The notes beneath the pieces are model-generated. The model saw only the letters and a program-made list of their open reading frames with translations, ran no database searches and was not told where the DNA came from. The translations under genes and the position numbers were made by a program. From Pararhodospirillum photometricum DSM 122 (GTDB taxonomy: Bacteria; Pseudomonadota; Alphaproteobacteria; Rhodospirillales; Rhodospirillaceae), in the NCBI RefSeq assembly GCF_000284415.1, contig NC_017059.1, forward strand, positions 3,472,440-3,506,618: a stretch of DNA of 34,179 nt. Direction: 5' to 3'. Below, piece after piece: positions 16,257 through 25,980 of this stretch. How positions within the stretch are numbered: the first letter of the stretch is position 1; the number at the start of each line of letters is the position of its first letter.

Positions 16257-18398
16257 ATGTCGGCCAATGAGGCTTTCAGCCGGGTCAAGATTGATGCTCA
16301 GTTGAAGGATGTCGGCTGGAGGCTGTCAGACGGGAAGAGCGTCCGATACGAGTATGTCCTGCCCGACAGAACCAAGGCCGACTATGTGCTGTGTAACCGG
16401 CACGGTCATTCCCTGGCTGTCGTTGAGGCCAAGAAGGCGTCCATCAATCCCGTGGAGGCCGAGGGGCAAGCCCTGGCTTATGCCCGGCACCTTGGCGTCC
16501 CGTTCATCTTCCTCGCGAATGGCGAAGAGGTTTGGTTTTGGGAATGGGAGAAAGAAGCCCATCCCCGCAAGGTCGCCACGTTCTCGTCCCAGGCTGATCT
16601 TGAGCGGGCCGAAGCCCTGCGAAAGTTGCGCGTTGACCCGATGACGGTGGCCATTGACACTAAGATTGCTGGTCGCGATTACCAAAAGGCATGCATCAAC
16701 AAGCTGTGCCAAGAGATCACCCTGGGGCGGCGCAAGATGTTGGTCTCGATGGCAACCGGCACCGGCAAGACCCGTACAGCCGCCGCCTTCATCAAGCGGC
16801 TGTTTGAGGCCAATGTGGTCAGTCGGGTGCTGTTTTTGGTGGACCGCATTACTCTGGCGAAGCAGGCTGAGGATGCTTTCGCCGAGCATCTGCCCGGCTA
16901 TCCCGCCTATGTGCTGCGCGGTGGTCGCCGTTTTCAGGACGAAAAGCGCATCACCATTTCCACCCTTCAGACTTTTATTGGTGAGTATGCCAATCTTCCC
17001 GCCTCGTATTTTCAGCTTGTTGTCGTGGACGAGTGCCATCGTTCGATTTATGGCAAGTGGTCGGGTACGCTGCGGCACTTCGACGGCATTCAGGTGGGGT
17101 TGACCGCCACTCCGTGCGTGATGATGGATCCCGATGACCTGCCCGATCCCGAGGATGGCCAGTTTATCCGCGACACCTTGAAGTTCTTCGAGGTGGCCGA
17201 GCCGACCTTCACCTACTCCCTGAAACAGGCCATCCAGGAAGGAAACCTGCTCCCCTACCACATTTATCGGGCGCTGACGGTCAAGACCGCTGCCCGGGGT
17301 GGGTTTGAGGTGAGGCGGGACGAACTTGATTGGTCGGCGATGGACAAGGCGACGAAGGCCGAGTTCGAGGTCCATTTCAATGGTGCGGATTCCATTATCG
17401 TGGATCCATCGGTGTTGGAGCGCAAGTTCACCATCCCGGAGCGGAACCGCGCCATGGTGCGCGAGTTTCGTCAAGTGATGGAGAAGGGCTTTATTGGCAA
17501 GGATGGGTTGAAGCGCGCGCCCCTGTGGGGCAAGACCATCGTGTTTGCGGTGACGAAAAAGCACGCGGAGACGCTGGCCCACATGTTTGACCAGGAGTTC
17601 GCGGACAAGAAGCCGACTCCTCAGACCCGTTACGCGGACTTCGTGGTATCGGGGCTGGGTCAAGACGACACTGTGGATGGTTTCACCAAGATCAAACGGT
17701 TCAAAGACGAGGAATTCCCGAAGATCCTGGTGTCGGTGAACATGCTAGATACCGGCTTTGACGCGCCCGAGGTGGTCAATCTGGTGATGGCCCGATTTAC
17801 CAGATCCACCATTCTTTATCAGCAAATGCGCGGTCGCGGCACGAGGCTGGCCCCGCATATCAAGAAATCCGCGTTTACGATGTTTGATTTTGTTGGTGTC
17901 ACCGACTTCCATGGTGACAACGAGGATGCCGGTGAGGGTGGGGTCGTCATTGCGGCCAAGCCCCGCGATCCCGTGGCACAGCCGCGCATGTTGCTCACCT
18001 TGGATATCTACGATCACATTGACCCGTCCACCCGTGAGTGGTTCACCGTGGACGAGGACGGCAACCTGATCCGCACCGACGAGGAGGAAGCCAAGGCGAC
18101 CGAGTTGGGCTTGTGTTTCGAGGCGTGGCTGGTTGGGCGTTCGTTTGATACCGAGCAACTGCGCTGGCTGCGGATGGTGGAAAGCCAAATCCGCGCCAAT
18201 GCCGGCGAGATGGAGGCGTTCGAGGCGTACCGGTTCACGATAGCGCCCTTTTCTCTCAACGGTGGTTATCCGCGAGCGCGTCAAGTGTTTGGTGGTGAGG
18301 AGGCCCTGAACGAGATGCTTGCCAGCCTGAACGCTGCTGTGTTTCCTACCCCTCCCGGTGGTGGCGACCCTGCCCCGGAACAGCCTGCGGCGCATTGA
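16257..18398 (+). CDS. hsdR: Type I restriction enzyme, R (translocase/nuclease) subunit
   Basis: This is the motor and endonuclease subunit of a type I restriction-modification complex, 713 residues. The N-terminal PD-(D/E)xK nuclease is visible as Asp42 and E57-A-K59 in LAVVEAKK. The helicase domain has Walker A MATGTGKT (165-172), the DECH box (258-261) and VGLTATP. The second RecA-like domain has LVSVNMLDTGFDAP and QQMRGRGTR. The C-terminal region is short compared with EcoKI HsdR. The ATG at 16257 follows GGGAGAGG; a GTG lies directly before it. It is the first gene of hsdR-hsdM-hsdS, and the hsdM start is 14 nt after its stop. Codons are less GC-biased than in the flanking genes, in keeping with transfer. 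Confidence 0.95.
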   Translation: MSANEAFSRVKIDAQLKDVGWRLSDGKSVRYEYVLPDRTKADYVLCNRHGHSLAVVEAKKASINPVEAEGQALAYARHLGVPFIFLANGEEVWFWEWEKEAHPRKVATFSSQADLERAEALRKLRVDPMTVAIDTKIAGRDYQKACINKLCQEITLGRRKMLVSMATGTGKTRTAAAFIKRLFEANVVSRVLFLVDRITLAKQAEDAFAEHLPGYPAYVLRGGRRFQDEKRITISTLQTFIGEYANLPASYFQLVVVDECHRSIYGKWSGTLRHFDGIQVGLTATPCVMMDPDDLPDPEDGQFIRDTLKFFEVAEPTFTYSLKQAIQEGNLLPYHIYRALTVKTAARGGFEVRRDELDWSAMDKATKAEFEVHFNGADSIIVDPSVLERKFTIPERNRAMVREFRQVMEKGFIGKDGLKRAPLWGKTIVFAVTKKHAETLAHMFDQEFADKKPTPQTRYADFVVSGLGQDDTVDGFTKIKRFKDEEFPKILVSVNMLDTGFDAPEVVNLVMARFTRSTILYQQMRGRGTRLAPHIKKSAFTMFDFVGVTDFHGDNEDAGEGGVVIAAKPRDPVAQPRMLLTLDIYDHIDPSTREWFTVDEDGNLIRTDEEEAKATELGLCFEAWLVGRSFDTEQLRWLRMVESQIRANAGEMEAFEAYRFTIAPFSLNGGYPRARQVFGGEEALNEMLASLNAAVFPTPPGGGDPAPEQPAAH

Positions 18399-18412
18399 GA
18401 CAGGACCCGACG

Positions 18413-20026
18413 ATGCCCCTTACTCCCGAGCTTCGGCGCGGCATTGACCAAATTCGCGACTACCTCTATGGCGGCGGCTTCCCCGACCCGCTGACCAACG
18501 CCGAACAGCTTTCGTTCCTGTTCTTCTTCTATCTTGTGGAAGGGATGGACGCTGATAGCCTGATGCGGGCGAAGGCGACCAAGCGCGATTACACCTCGAT
18601 GTTCGCGGGCGATTGGGCGATCAGGAACCCCCTCAATGCGCCTGGGCAGGCCGCACTCCCGGCCGAGCGGATGAAATGGTCGCAGTGGAGTGTGATGGCG
18701 GGTGAAACCCTGGTGCGGTGGGTCCGTGACGAGGTGTTTCCCTTCTTCACCGAGGTGGCCGAACGCTCGGCAATGAACTTTATGACCGGGGCGCGACTGG
18801 GCATTGACGAGCCGACCGTGCTCACCCAGGTGGTCGGCCTGATTGACAGGCTGCGATTGGATGAGGCCGACGCAGACACCAAGGGCGACCTGTTTGAATA
18901 TGTCCTGAAGCAGGTCAAGCAGGCTGGTGAGTTGGGCCAGTTCCGCACGCCCCGCCACATCATCCGCGCCATCGTGGAGATGGTGGACCCCAAGGTGACG
19001 GAGACCATCTACGACCCGGCGGCAGGCACGGCGGGCTTCCTGGTCGCTGCCTACAACCACATCCGCCTCGCCAATTCCTCGCCGGCTGGCATTTTCGAGA
19101 CAGAACTGGACGGAAAGTTGGTGACGCGCGGCTGGGGTGACCGGCTTTCAGCGGCGATGACCAACAAGCTGACCAACGCCACCTTTTACGGTAACGATGT
19201 GGACCCTAAGATGGTTCGCCTCGCCACGATGAATTTAACTTTGCGTGGCCTGCCCAATGTGCAAATCCTCAAGCGCAATGCGCTGACCACCACGATGGAG
19301 CGGACGGAGAAGGTCAAGCTTGGCCTTCCCCTGGATGGCTATGATGTTGTGCTTGCCAATCCGCCCTTCTCCGGCAAGCTGGACAAGGACCGGGTGGTGG
19401 ACGATGTGAAGGTGGGCACGACCACGGCCACCGAAATCCTTTTCTTGAAATATATGCTGAATTCCCTGAAAGCGGGCGGGCGGTGCGGCGTGGTGGTGCC
19501 CGAGGGCGTGTTGTTTGGCAGCGCCGGGGCGCATAAGGAACTGCGCCGTCAATTGTTGGAGAACAACACCGTGGAAGCGGTGATGAGCCTGCCCGGCCGC
19601 GTATTTCAGCCCTATAGCGGTGTGAAGACCTCCGCGCTGCTGTTCAGAAAGGGCGGCACCACCGACAAGGTTCTGTTCCTCCACGCCGACGCCGATGGCT
19701 ACAAGCTGGACGCCAACCACGACACCCCGGTTGAGGCCGATGATCTGCCGATGTTGGTGGAGGCCTACCACCGCCGCGCCGAACTGTGGGACCAGTGGCA
19801 GGCGCGCGACGAGAAGGCCGAATGGACAGAAAAATGGTGGATTGCTGGTCTAGACGCCATTCGGGCCGCCGACTTCAACCTATCGGCCGGGCGCTATCGT
19901 CCCCAGTCCCAGACCCAGGTGGAGCACCGCAATCCGCTGGACCTGCTGGACGAGCTTCGCGCCCTTGAAGGCGAGATCCTGTCGGAACTGGATGCGCTGG
20001 CGGACAAGTTGCAGGAGCGGGTCTAA
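18413..20026 (+). CDS. hsdM: Type I restriction-modification system, DNA methyltransferase subunit
   Basis: This subunit transfers methyl from S-adenosylmethionine to adenine N6 within the sequence chosen by HsdS; M2S is the methylase and R2M2S the restriction complex. It has 537 residues. The N-terminal helical HsdM domain (RRGIDQIRDYLYGGGF, NAEQLSFLFFFYLVEG) comes first. The SAM-binding motif I DPAAGTAGFL (about 201-210) and catalytic NPPF (316-319) follow. The ATG at 18413 has AGGA 8 nt upstream. The stop overlaps the hsdS start by one base (TAATG), so the two are translationally coupled. Confidence 0.95.
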   Translation: MPLTPELRRGIDQIRDYLYGGGFPDPLTNAEQLSFLFFFYLVEGMDADSLMRAKATKRDYTSMFAGDWAIRNPLNAPGQAALPAERMKWSQWSVMAGETLVRWVRDEVFPFFTEVAERSAMNFMTGARLGIDEPTVLTQVVGLIDRLRLDEADADTKGDLFEYVLKQVKQAGELGQFRTPRHIIRAIVEMVDPKVTETIYDPAAGTAGFLVAAYNHIRLANSSPAGIFETELDGKLVTRGWGDRLSAAMTNKLTNATFYGNDVDPKMVRLATMNLTLRGLPNVQILKRNALTTTMERTEKVKLGLPLDGYDVVLANPPFSGKLDKDRVVDDVKVGTTTATEILFLKYMLNSLKAGGRCGVVVPEGVLFGSAGAHKELRRQLLENNTVEAVMSLPGRVFQPYSGVKTSALLFRKGGTTDKVLFLHADADGYKLDANHDTPVEADDLPMLVEAYHRRAELWDQWQARDEKAEWTEKWWIAGLDAIRAADFNLSAGRYRPQSQTQVEHRNPLDLLDELRALEGEILSELDALADKLQERV

Positions 20027-21231
20027 TGTCGGGCGCTCCAGTTTGGTCGCGCGTCCGCCTCGTTGAAGTGGCCGATGTCGCGTCGGGTGTAGGCTTCCCC
20101 ACTGCCTACCAGGGCGAAAAGGAGGGTGATTTCCCATTCTACAAAGTCAGCGATATGAACTTGCCGGGGAATGAAATTCATATGAGATCGCACAACAATG
20201 CGATTTCCGAGGAAGTCCGCAAGAAACTGCGCGCAAAGCCATTCCCTGAGGGTTCGGTCATTTTTCCTAAGATTGGCGCTGCCATTGCCACGAACAAAAA
20301 GCGCGTTCTGACGCGCCCTTCTTGTGCAGACAACAATGTGATGGCGGTAATCCCGCGTGAAGGCGTTCTTCTGCCGGAGTTTCTACTTTACCTGTTCAGC
20401 AGGAAGAACCTTTCGGATTTCGCCTCCGACTCCAACCCGCCGTCCATTCGCAAGACCGAGGTGGAAGAGTGGGAAATCTCTATCCCCCCCCTGGACGAGC
20501 AACGCCGTATCGTGGACATCCTCAACCACGCGGCCAGCATCCGGCGGCTGCGGGAGGAAGCGCGGGCCAAGGCGCGCGAGATCATCCCCGCGCTGTTCGT
20601 GGAGATGTTCGGCGATCCGGCCACGAACCCCAAGGGGTGGCCCGAGACGAATGTCGGAGAGGTAGCTGATGTCCAAGGCGGTCTTCAACTTACTAAGAAG
20701 CGAGATGCTCTGCTGCTGGAGATGCCCTATCTTCGGGTCGCAAATGTCCATCGCAATCTGCTTGTTCTGGACGAGATAAAAACCATTCGGGTGACGGAGG
20801 TAGAGAAAGAGAGGGTCAAGCTACACGGTGGCGACCTGCTAATTGTAGAGGGGCACGGCAACCCAGAGGAGATTGGGCGTGTGGCAGTCTGGGATGGGTC
20901 GATTCCCGAATGTCTTCACCAGAATCATTTGATACGAGCGCGCTGTCGCGAAGGTATTTCTTTACCAAAATTCTTGTCCGCCTTCCTAAACTCACAGACT
21001 GGAAGACAGCAGCTACTTCGCCAGGGTAAGACAACTTCGGGGCTGAACACTATTAGCACTTCTAATGTCAAACGCGCCTGCATCTTGTTACCACCCATCG
21101 CTCTCCAGCAAGAGTTCGCCGAGCGGGTTGCAGAAGTGGAGGGTATTTTGTCCCTCAATGACCGCGCGGCCACGGCAGCGGAGCAGACGGCGCAGTCGCT
21201 TCTGGCCCAGGCGTTCGGACAGGCCGCGTGA
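20026..21231 (+). CDS. hsdS: Type I restriction-modification system, specificity subunit
   Basis: This is the DNA-recognition subunit, 401 residues, with two target-recognition domains. The first starts with WSRVRLVEVADVASGVGF and the second with GWPETNVGEVADVQGGL. The central conserved helix PPLDEQRRIVDILNHAASIRRLREEA separates them, and a second one, LPPIALQQEFAERVAEVEGIL, ends the protein. Both halves are intact, so a bipartite target is expected; the recognition sequence cannot be read from the protein. Both target-recognition domains are less GC-rich (for example 20150-20300 and 20680-21060) than the conserved helices, as is usual for exchanged TRDs. No second hsdS or invertase is visible. 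Confidence 0.93.
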   Translation: MSGAPVWSRVRLVEVADVASGVGFPTAYQGEKEGDFPFYKVSDMNLPGNEIHMRSHNNAISEEVRKKLRAKPFPEGSVIFPKIGAAIATNKKRVLTRPSCADNNVMAVIPREGVLLPEFLLYLFSRKNLSDFASDSNPPSIRKTEVEEWEISIPPLDEQRRIVDILNHAASIRRLREEARAKAREIIPALFVEMFGDPATNPKGWPETNVGEVADVQGGLQLTKKRDALLLEMPYLRVANVHRNLLVLDEIKTIRVTEVEKERVKLHGGDLLIVEGHGNPEEIGRVAVWDGSIPECLHQNHLIRARCREGISLPKFLSAFLNSQTGRQQLLRQGKTTSGLNTISTSNVKRACILLPPIALQQEFAERVAEVEGILSLNDRAATAAEQTAQSLLAQAFGQAA

Positions 21232-21307
21232 CAGGGAGGGGCGTGGAAGGGCGGCAGCATCAGGCTTTCCGCATCAGCCCTGCGTGTAACAAGATCGGGT
21301 CGCCACA

Positions 21308-21340
21308 GAAACAGCCCCGCGTGACAGCCTGGGCTGTTTC
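21308..21340 (+). terminator. Hairpin downstream of hsdS
   Basis: GAAACAGCCC (21308-21317) and GGGCTGTTTC (21331-21340) form a perfect 10-bp stem with a 13-nt loop, 77 nt after hsdS. There is no T-run behind it, so it may be a rho-dependent or processing hairpin. The remaining DNA up to 21450 shows no gene. Confidence 0.4.
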
Positions 21341-21452
21341 AGATCACGGCTGGAGCTTCTTGCCGTCGTGGCCTTTGGCCGTTGCAAGCTGCCTGCCAGC
21401 ACCTGTCCGGGGATTAAAACCCTCCGACACGCCTCCCCCCTCAAAACAACCC

Positions 21453-21491
21453 GAGGGGTCTGGGGAGGCCGCGCCTCCCCAGCCTTACCCT
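21453..21491. repeat. Palindromic intergenic repeat, copy 10
   Basis: The perfect arms are 21460-21469 and 21473-21482, with GGGGT on the left and CCTTACCCTTTT on the right. It lies between the convergent hsdS and HAD-family genes. In plus orientation it could end transcription coming from hsdS. Confidence 0.8.
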
Positions 21492-21510
21492 TTTCCCTTC
21501 TTCGGGTCCC

Positions 21511-22419
21511 TTAAATCCGCCCCGCCTCATACTCCGGCGCCAACCCGACCTCGATCGCCCTCTCCAACGCATCCCCCCCCCGCAAAAGACCATCCCCCAC
21601 CAAGAGCGCTCGCATCCCCTGGGACCGGGCGCCGAGAACGTCGGTGTGGGGACTGTCGCCCACGGCGAGGATGCGAGCTGGGGAAGCAGCCGGGAAACGC
21701 TGGCGAACCAAGCCATAAACCCCCGGCCACGGCTTGCCGACAAAGCGCACGTAGCCGGCTGGCAGGCGCGCCGCCAGGGGGAAGGCGAAAAAGCCGGGCT
21801 CTAGGCTGAGGCGACCGCGAAACGGACAGGTGACATCGGGATTGCAGACGACCAAGGGGCGCGGGCGGCGCTCCAGGCTTTCGGCCAGACGGCGGGCCGG
21901 GCCGTCGTCCTCCCAGTCGTTGGTATCCACCAACACGAAGCCGGCGGCGTCGTCGAGGTCGGCGGGGGCATCGGTGCCGGGGCGGCTGCCGGGGCAGCGG
22001 GCGACCACGGCGTCGGGATGACTGCCAAGCACGGCGAAGCCCTGACCGGCGTTGGGTAAGGCGGCCGGCAGCAAGGAGCGGCCCGACACCACGGCCTCGG
22101 CCCCCACGGGAAAGCCCAGGGCGGCCAAGCGCGCGGCTACGTCTTCCGGCGGGTGGGTCACGTCGTTGGTGACAACGCAAAACGGCAGGCCGCGCGCGCG
22201 CAGGTCGGCCACGGCGTCCAGGGCCCAGGGAAAGGCGCCATTGCCCTCGTGCAGGACGCCATAGGCATCAAGCACCACCAGATCAACGTCGCCCTGGTCC
22301 AGAACCTCGGCCAAGCCGCTTACCCGCTGCGAGGCGGCGGGCGGGGCAGGGAAGGGCGGGAGGAAGGGCCGGGCGGCGGTATACACCGCCCAGGCCGCCT
22401 CAAACGACACAAAAAGCAT
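21511..22419 (-). CDS. HAD superfamily class IIA hydrolase (TIGR01459-like)
   Basis: This is a 302-residue haloacid-dehalogenase-fold protein. Motif I is VVLDAYGVLHEG, with the nucleophile Asp but Tyr in place of the second Asp. That resembles the D-x-W/Y-G-V-L-H form seen in an alphaproteobacterial class IIA subfamily. The motif II region is CVVTND, motif III falls around VGKPWPGVY, and motif IV is GDSPHTDVLGA. The substrate is not known; a sugar-phosphate or nucleotide phosphatase is possible. The start (ATG, 22419) is 7 nt after the valS stop, so it is the distal gene of valS; its ribosome binding site is weak. Confidence 0.85.
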   Translation of the reverse strand: MLFVSFEAAWAVYTAARPFLPPFPAPPAASQRVSGLAEVLDQGDVDLVVLDAYGVLHEGNGAFPWALDAVADLRARGLPFCVVTNDVTHPPEDVAARLAALGFPVGAEAVVSGRSLLPAALPNAGQGFAVLGSHPDAVVARCPGSRPGTDAPADLDDAAGFVLVDTNDWEDDGPARRLAESLERRPRPLVVCNPDVTCPFRGRLSLEPGFFAFPLAARLPAGYVRFVGKPWPGVYGLVRQRFPAASPARILAVGDSPHTDVLGARSQGMRALLVGDGLLRGGDALERAIEVGLAPEYEAGRI

Positions 22420-22426
22420 GGCCGGA

Positions 22427-25069
22427 TCAGGCGATGCGGGCCAACGCTTCCGTCACGCGGGCATGCTGGGCCTGATAGTCGGCCCGGCGCTCGCGCTGTT
22501 CCGCCACCACTTCTTCGGGGGCCTTGGCGACGAAGCCCGGGTTATCGAGCTTGCGGTCCAGGCGGTCGATTTCGCCGTCCAGGCGCTTCAGTTCCTTGGC
22601 GAGGCGCTGGCGCTCCTGGTCGAGGTCGATGATGCCGTCGAGGGGCAGGATCAAGGTGGCTTCGCCCAGCACGACTTGGGCCGAGCCCTTGGTGGCGGCG
22701 GCCTCGGTCGGGGTCAGGCTGGCCAGTCGGGCCAAGGTGGTGAGCAAGGGGGCATGCGCCTCCAGGCGGGCCAGGGTCTCGGCGTTGGCGCCTTGCACCA
22801 GGAGCGGCAGGCGGGCGCCGGGCGGCACGTTCATTTCGGCGCGCACCGAGCGCACTGCTGAGACCAGGGCAACCACCCAATCCATGGCCGCCTCGGCATC
22901 GAGAGCGGCCAGATCATGGCCGGTGGGCCAGGGCTGGGTCATCAACTGACCGGCGCGCGGCGCGATGTTGCCCCACAGCTCCTCGGTGATGTAGGGCATC
23001 AAGGGGTGCAAAATGTGCAGCACCGTATCGAGGACCCAGGCGGCCATGGCCCGGGTTTCGGCCTGGACGCTGGCCTCGGCCTCGCCCTGGAGCAGCGGCT
23101 TGGCCATTTCCAGGTACCAGTCGCAGAAGGTATTCCAGACGAAGGCGTAGGCGACCTGGGCGGCGTCGTTGAAGCGGTAGGCCTCGATGGCCTCCGCCAC
23201 CTGGGCGGCGCAGGTCATGGCCTTGGCGGCGATCCAGCGGTTGAGCGGCAGGCGGGCTTGGCGGGGATCGACGTCGGGCTGGGGCTCGCAGCCGTTCATC
23301 TGACAGAAGCGGGCGGCGTTCCACAGCTTGGTACAGAAGTTACGGTACCCGGCGACGCGCTGCTCGCTCATCTTGATGTCGCGGCCCTGGGCGGCCATGG
23401 CGATCAGGGTGAAGCGCAAGGCATCGGTGCCGTACTGGCCCACGAGGTCGAGCGGGTCGATGATGTTGCCCTTCGACTTCGACATCTTCTGGCCCTTTTC
23501 GTCGCGGACCAGGGCATGGATGTAGATGTCGCGGAAGGGCACATCGCCCATGATGTACTCGCCCATCATCATCATGCGGGCGACCCAGAAGAAGATAATA
23601 TCAAAGCCGGTGACCAGCACGTCGCCGGGGTAGTAGCGAGCCAGTTCCGGGGTCTGGTCGGGCCAGCCCAGGGTCGAGAACGGCCACAGGGCCGAGGAGA
23701 ACCACGTGTCGAGGACATCGGTGTCCCGGGTCAGGGGTTCGTCCTTGCCGTAGTGGGCGCGGGCCGCCGCCTCGGCTTCTTCCTCGGTTTCCTCGACAAA
23801 GATGGTGCCGTCGGGGCCGTACCACGCCGGCACCTGATGGCCCCACCAGATCTGGCGGCTGATGCACCAGGGCTGGATGTTGCGCATCCACTCGAAGAAG
23901 GTGTTTTCCCACTGCTTGGGCACAAAGCGCATGCGCCCTTCTTGCACCGCCTTGACCGGGCCGGCGGCGAGGGTGGCGGCATCGACAAACCACTGGTCGG
24001 TCAGCCAGGGCTCGATGATCACGCCCGAGCGGTCGCCGTAGGGCTGGGTCATCGGGTTGTCCTCGACCTTCTCGACGAGGCCCAGCGCCTCCAAGTCGGC
24101 GAGGACGCGCTCGCGCGCCACGAAGCGGTCGAGGCCGCGATAGGGCTCGGGCACCGCGTCGTTGAGCTTGGCGTCGCGATCCAAGATGTTGATCAAGGGC
24201 AGGTTATGGCGGCGCCCGACCTCAAAGTCGTTGAAGTCGTGGGCCGGGGTGATCTTGACCGCGCCCGAGCCTTTCTCCGGGTCGGCGTGCAGGTCGCCAA
24301 CCACCGGAATGCGCCGGCCGGCCAGCGGCAGCAGCACCTCGCGGCCGATCAGGTCCTTATAGCGCTCGTCCTCGGGATGGACGGCGACCGCCGTGTCGCC
24401 CAGCATGGTCTCGGGCCGGGTGGTGGCCACCACCAAGAAGCGGCCCTCTTCATCGGCGAGGGGGTAGCGCAGGTGCCAGAGCTTGCCCACGGTTTCGCGC
24501 TGCTCGACCTCCAGGTCGGAGATCGCGGTGTGCAGCTTGGGATCCCAGTTGACCAGCCGCTTGTCGCGATAGAGCAGGCCGTCCTTGTGCAGCTTGACGA
24601 ACACCTTGCGCACGGCGCGCGACAGGCCCTCGTCCATGGTGAAGCGCTCGCGGGCCCAGTCGGGCGAGGCGCCCAGGCGGCGGAGCTGGCGCTGGATGGT
24701 GCCACCGGACTCGGCCTTCCACTCCCACACCTTGTCGATGAAGGCGGCGCGGCCGAGGTCGTGGCGGGTCTTACCCTGGGCGGCCAACTGGCGCTCCACC
24801 ACCATCTGGGTGGCGATGCCCGCGTGGTCGGTGCCGGGCTGCCACAGGGCATCGCGGCCGCTCATGCGGTTGTAGCGGATCAGCACGTCTTGCAGCGTGA
24901 AGGTCAGGGCGTGACCCATGTGCAAGCTGCCGGTTACGTTGGGGGGCGGCATCATGATGGTGTACGGACGGGCCTCGCTCGTGGGAGCGCAGGCAAACGC
25001 GCCCGACTGTTCCCAGCGGGCATAGAGCCGCTCTTCGACGTCGGCGGCGTTGTAGGTCTTGTCCAGCAT
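22427..25069 (-). CDS. valS: Valyl-tRNA synthetase
   Basis: This is a class I synthetase of 880 residues charging tRNA-Val. Visible are [15 protein letters not shown] with the HIGH-type HMGH, the CP1 editing domain, [15 protein letters not shown], the anticodon-binding domain and the C-terminal coiled coil ([22 protein letters not shown]) typical of ValRS. The ATG at 25069 ([15 protein letters not shown]) fits family N-termini better than the longer open frame to 25147. It lies downstream of popZ, with a strong terminator between them, so it probably has its own promoter in 25070-25145. Confidence 0.97.
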   Translation of the reverse strand: MLDKTYNAADVEERLYARWEQSGAFACAPTSEARPYTIMMPPPNVTGSLHMGHALTFTLQDVLIRYNRMSGRDALWQPGTDHAGIATQMVVERQLAAQGKTRHDLGRAAFIDKVWEWKAESGGTIQRQLRRLGASPDWARERFTMDEGLSRAVRKVFVKLHKDGLLYRDKRLVNWDPKLHTAISDLEVEQRETVGKLWHLRYPLADEEGRFLVVATTRPETMLGDTAVAVHPEDERYKDLIGREVLLPLAGRRIPVVGDLHADPEKGSGAVKITPAHDFNDFEVGRRHNLPLINILDRDAKLNDAVPEPYRGLDRFVARERVLADLEALGLVEKVEDNPMTQPYGDRSGVIIEPWLTDQWFVDAATLAAGPVKAVQEGRMRFVPKQWENTFFEWMRNIQPWCISRQIWWGHQVPAWYGPDGTIFVEETEEEAEAAARAHYGKDEPLTRDTDVLDTWFSSALWPFSTLGWPDQTPELARYYPGDVLVTGFDIIFFWVARMMMMGEYIMGDVPFRDIYIHALVRDEKGQKMSKSKGNIIDPLDLVGQYGTDALRFTLIAMAAQGRDIKMSEQRVAGYRNFCTKLWNAARFCQMNGCEPQPDVDPRQARLPLNRWIAAKAMTCAAQVAEAIEAYRFNDAAQVAYAFVWNTFCDWYLEMAKPLLQGEAEASVQAETRAMAAWVLDTVLHILHPLMPYITEELWGNIAPRAGQLMTQPWPTGHDLAALDAEAAMDWVVALVSAVRSVRAEMNVPPGARLPLLVQGANAETLARLEAHAPLLTTLARLASLTPTEAAATKGSAQVVLGEATLILPLDGIIDLDQERQRLAKELKRLDGEIDRLDRKLDNPGFVAKAPEEVVAEQRERRADYQAQHARVTEALARIA

Positions 25070-25140
25070 GATGGGCCGGTCCCTTATTTCACGGCAAGAG
25101 GGGGATAAACCCTGCCAGGGCCGGCCGGGGCACCCCCCCA

Positions 25141-25167
25141 AAAGCAAACCGGCCCCGAAGGGCCGGT
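25141..25167 (-). terminator. Rho-independent terminator of popZ
   Basis: Read on the minus strand, ACCGGCCC-TTCG-GGGCCGGT forms an 8-bp stem with a stable TTCG loop, followed by TTTGCTTTT. It starts 26 nt after the popZ stop. Confidence 0.8.
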
Positions 25168-25192
25168 CATCATAAGGGCGTGCCGGAGTGAA

Positions 25193-25807
25193 TCAAAGCT
25201 TTTCGGAGCGGGCTACCAAGCGCTCGATCTCCTTTTGCACCAAGCGCTCGGTCATGCCCGGCAGGTTCTCGTCGAGCCAAGTCTTGAGCAGCTCGCGCAG
25301 GATCTCGCGCACGATCTCCTCAATGGTGAGCGAGCCGTTGCCCAGGGCGGCCGAGCGTTCGCGCGCGACGGCCGTAGCCAGCTCGGCCAGCAAACCACCG
25401 GCGGTATTTTCTGTATTGAGCGACATCAGTCGGTCGTCTTGGGGCTCAGGCTCAAACATGGGGATCATCGGCGGCGGAGGGGGAGGGGGCGGCGGCGGGG
25501 GAGGAGGGGGAGGAGGCGGCGGTGGTGGTGGCGGAGGGGGCGGCGGCGGCGGGGGTGGTGGCGGCGGGGGTGGTTCCGGCACGGCCATCGCCTCGGTCAG
25601 CTCCAGCACGTCCTCCTCGGGCTCGGGGAGAGGCAGGGGGAGAGGTTCCTCGTCCTCTTCCTCAGCCGGAGTCTCCCAGAAATCATCCGCCGGTACGGAC
25701 TCGGGTGCGGGATCCTCAGCCTTTTCTTCATCCTCGGAAAGGATCTTCCGGATGGATGCCAGGATGTCCTCCATGGAGGGTTCCTGATTGGTTTTCTCTT
25801 CGCTCAT
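25193..25807 (-). CDS. popZ: PopZ-type polar organising protein (DUF2497)
   Basis: PopZ forms polar condensates that anchor ParB-parS and recruit cell-cycle regulators in alphaproteobacteria. This copy has 204 residues. The N-terminal helix EPSMEDILASIRKILSEDE (client binding) comes first, then an acidic Pro/Glu-rich linker, and the C-terminal helices LTIEEIVREILRELLKTWLDENLP and ERLVQKEIERLV (oligomerisation). The linker contains an uninterrupted run of 35 prolines (DNA 25469-25573), encoded by a mixture of all four proline codons. The ATG at 25807 has GAGG just upstream. The gene order tolC-popZ-valS is typical of the class. Confidence 0.92.
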   Translation of the reverse strand: MSEEKTNQEPSMEDILASIRKILSEDEEKAEDPAPESVPADDFWETPAEEEDEEPLPLPLPEPEEDVLELTEAMAVPEPPPPPPPPPPPPPPPPPPPPPPPPPPPPPPPPPPPMIPMFEPEPQDDRLMSLNTENTAGGLLAELATAVARERSAALGNGSLTIEEIVREILRELLKTWLDENLPGMTERLVQKEIERLVARSEKL

Positions 25808-25912
25808 GATCCTCGGCTACCCGGCCTGAGTGCTCTTGACATGATGTTAGCATAAGGCAAGGTCTGTAAAAACTCCGTTACTCGGCATTTTTACGCGTCT
25901 GGGATCTTTCTT

Positions 25913-25950
25913 TCAAAGAAAAACCCGGGTCGCTGGGAAGGCGGCCCGGG
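25913..25950 (-). terminator. Rho-independent terminator of tolC
   Basis: Read on the minus strand, CCCGGGCCGC and GCGACCCGGG pair (one wobble) around a 7-nt loop and are followed by TTTTTCTTT. It begins about 30 nt after the tolC stop. Confidence 0.8.
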
Positions 25951-25980
25951 CCGAAAGTCAGTGCGACTCCAAAGGAGTGG

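Noticed and set aside
21511..22419. Loss of the second motif I aspartate in the HAD protein as evidence of a dead enzyme
   Set aside because: A bulky aromatic residue at this place is usual for this class IIA subfamily.
25188..25787. Gly-rich plus-strand frame with a long glycine run
   Set aside because: It is the reverse strand of the proline run in popZ, and the PopZ reading is clearly the real one.
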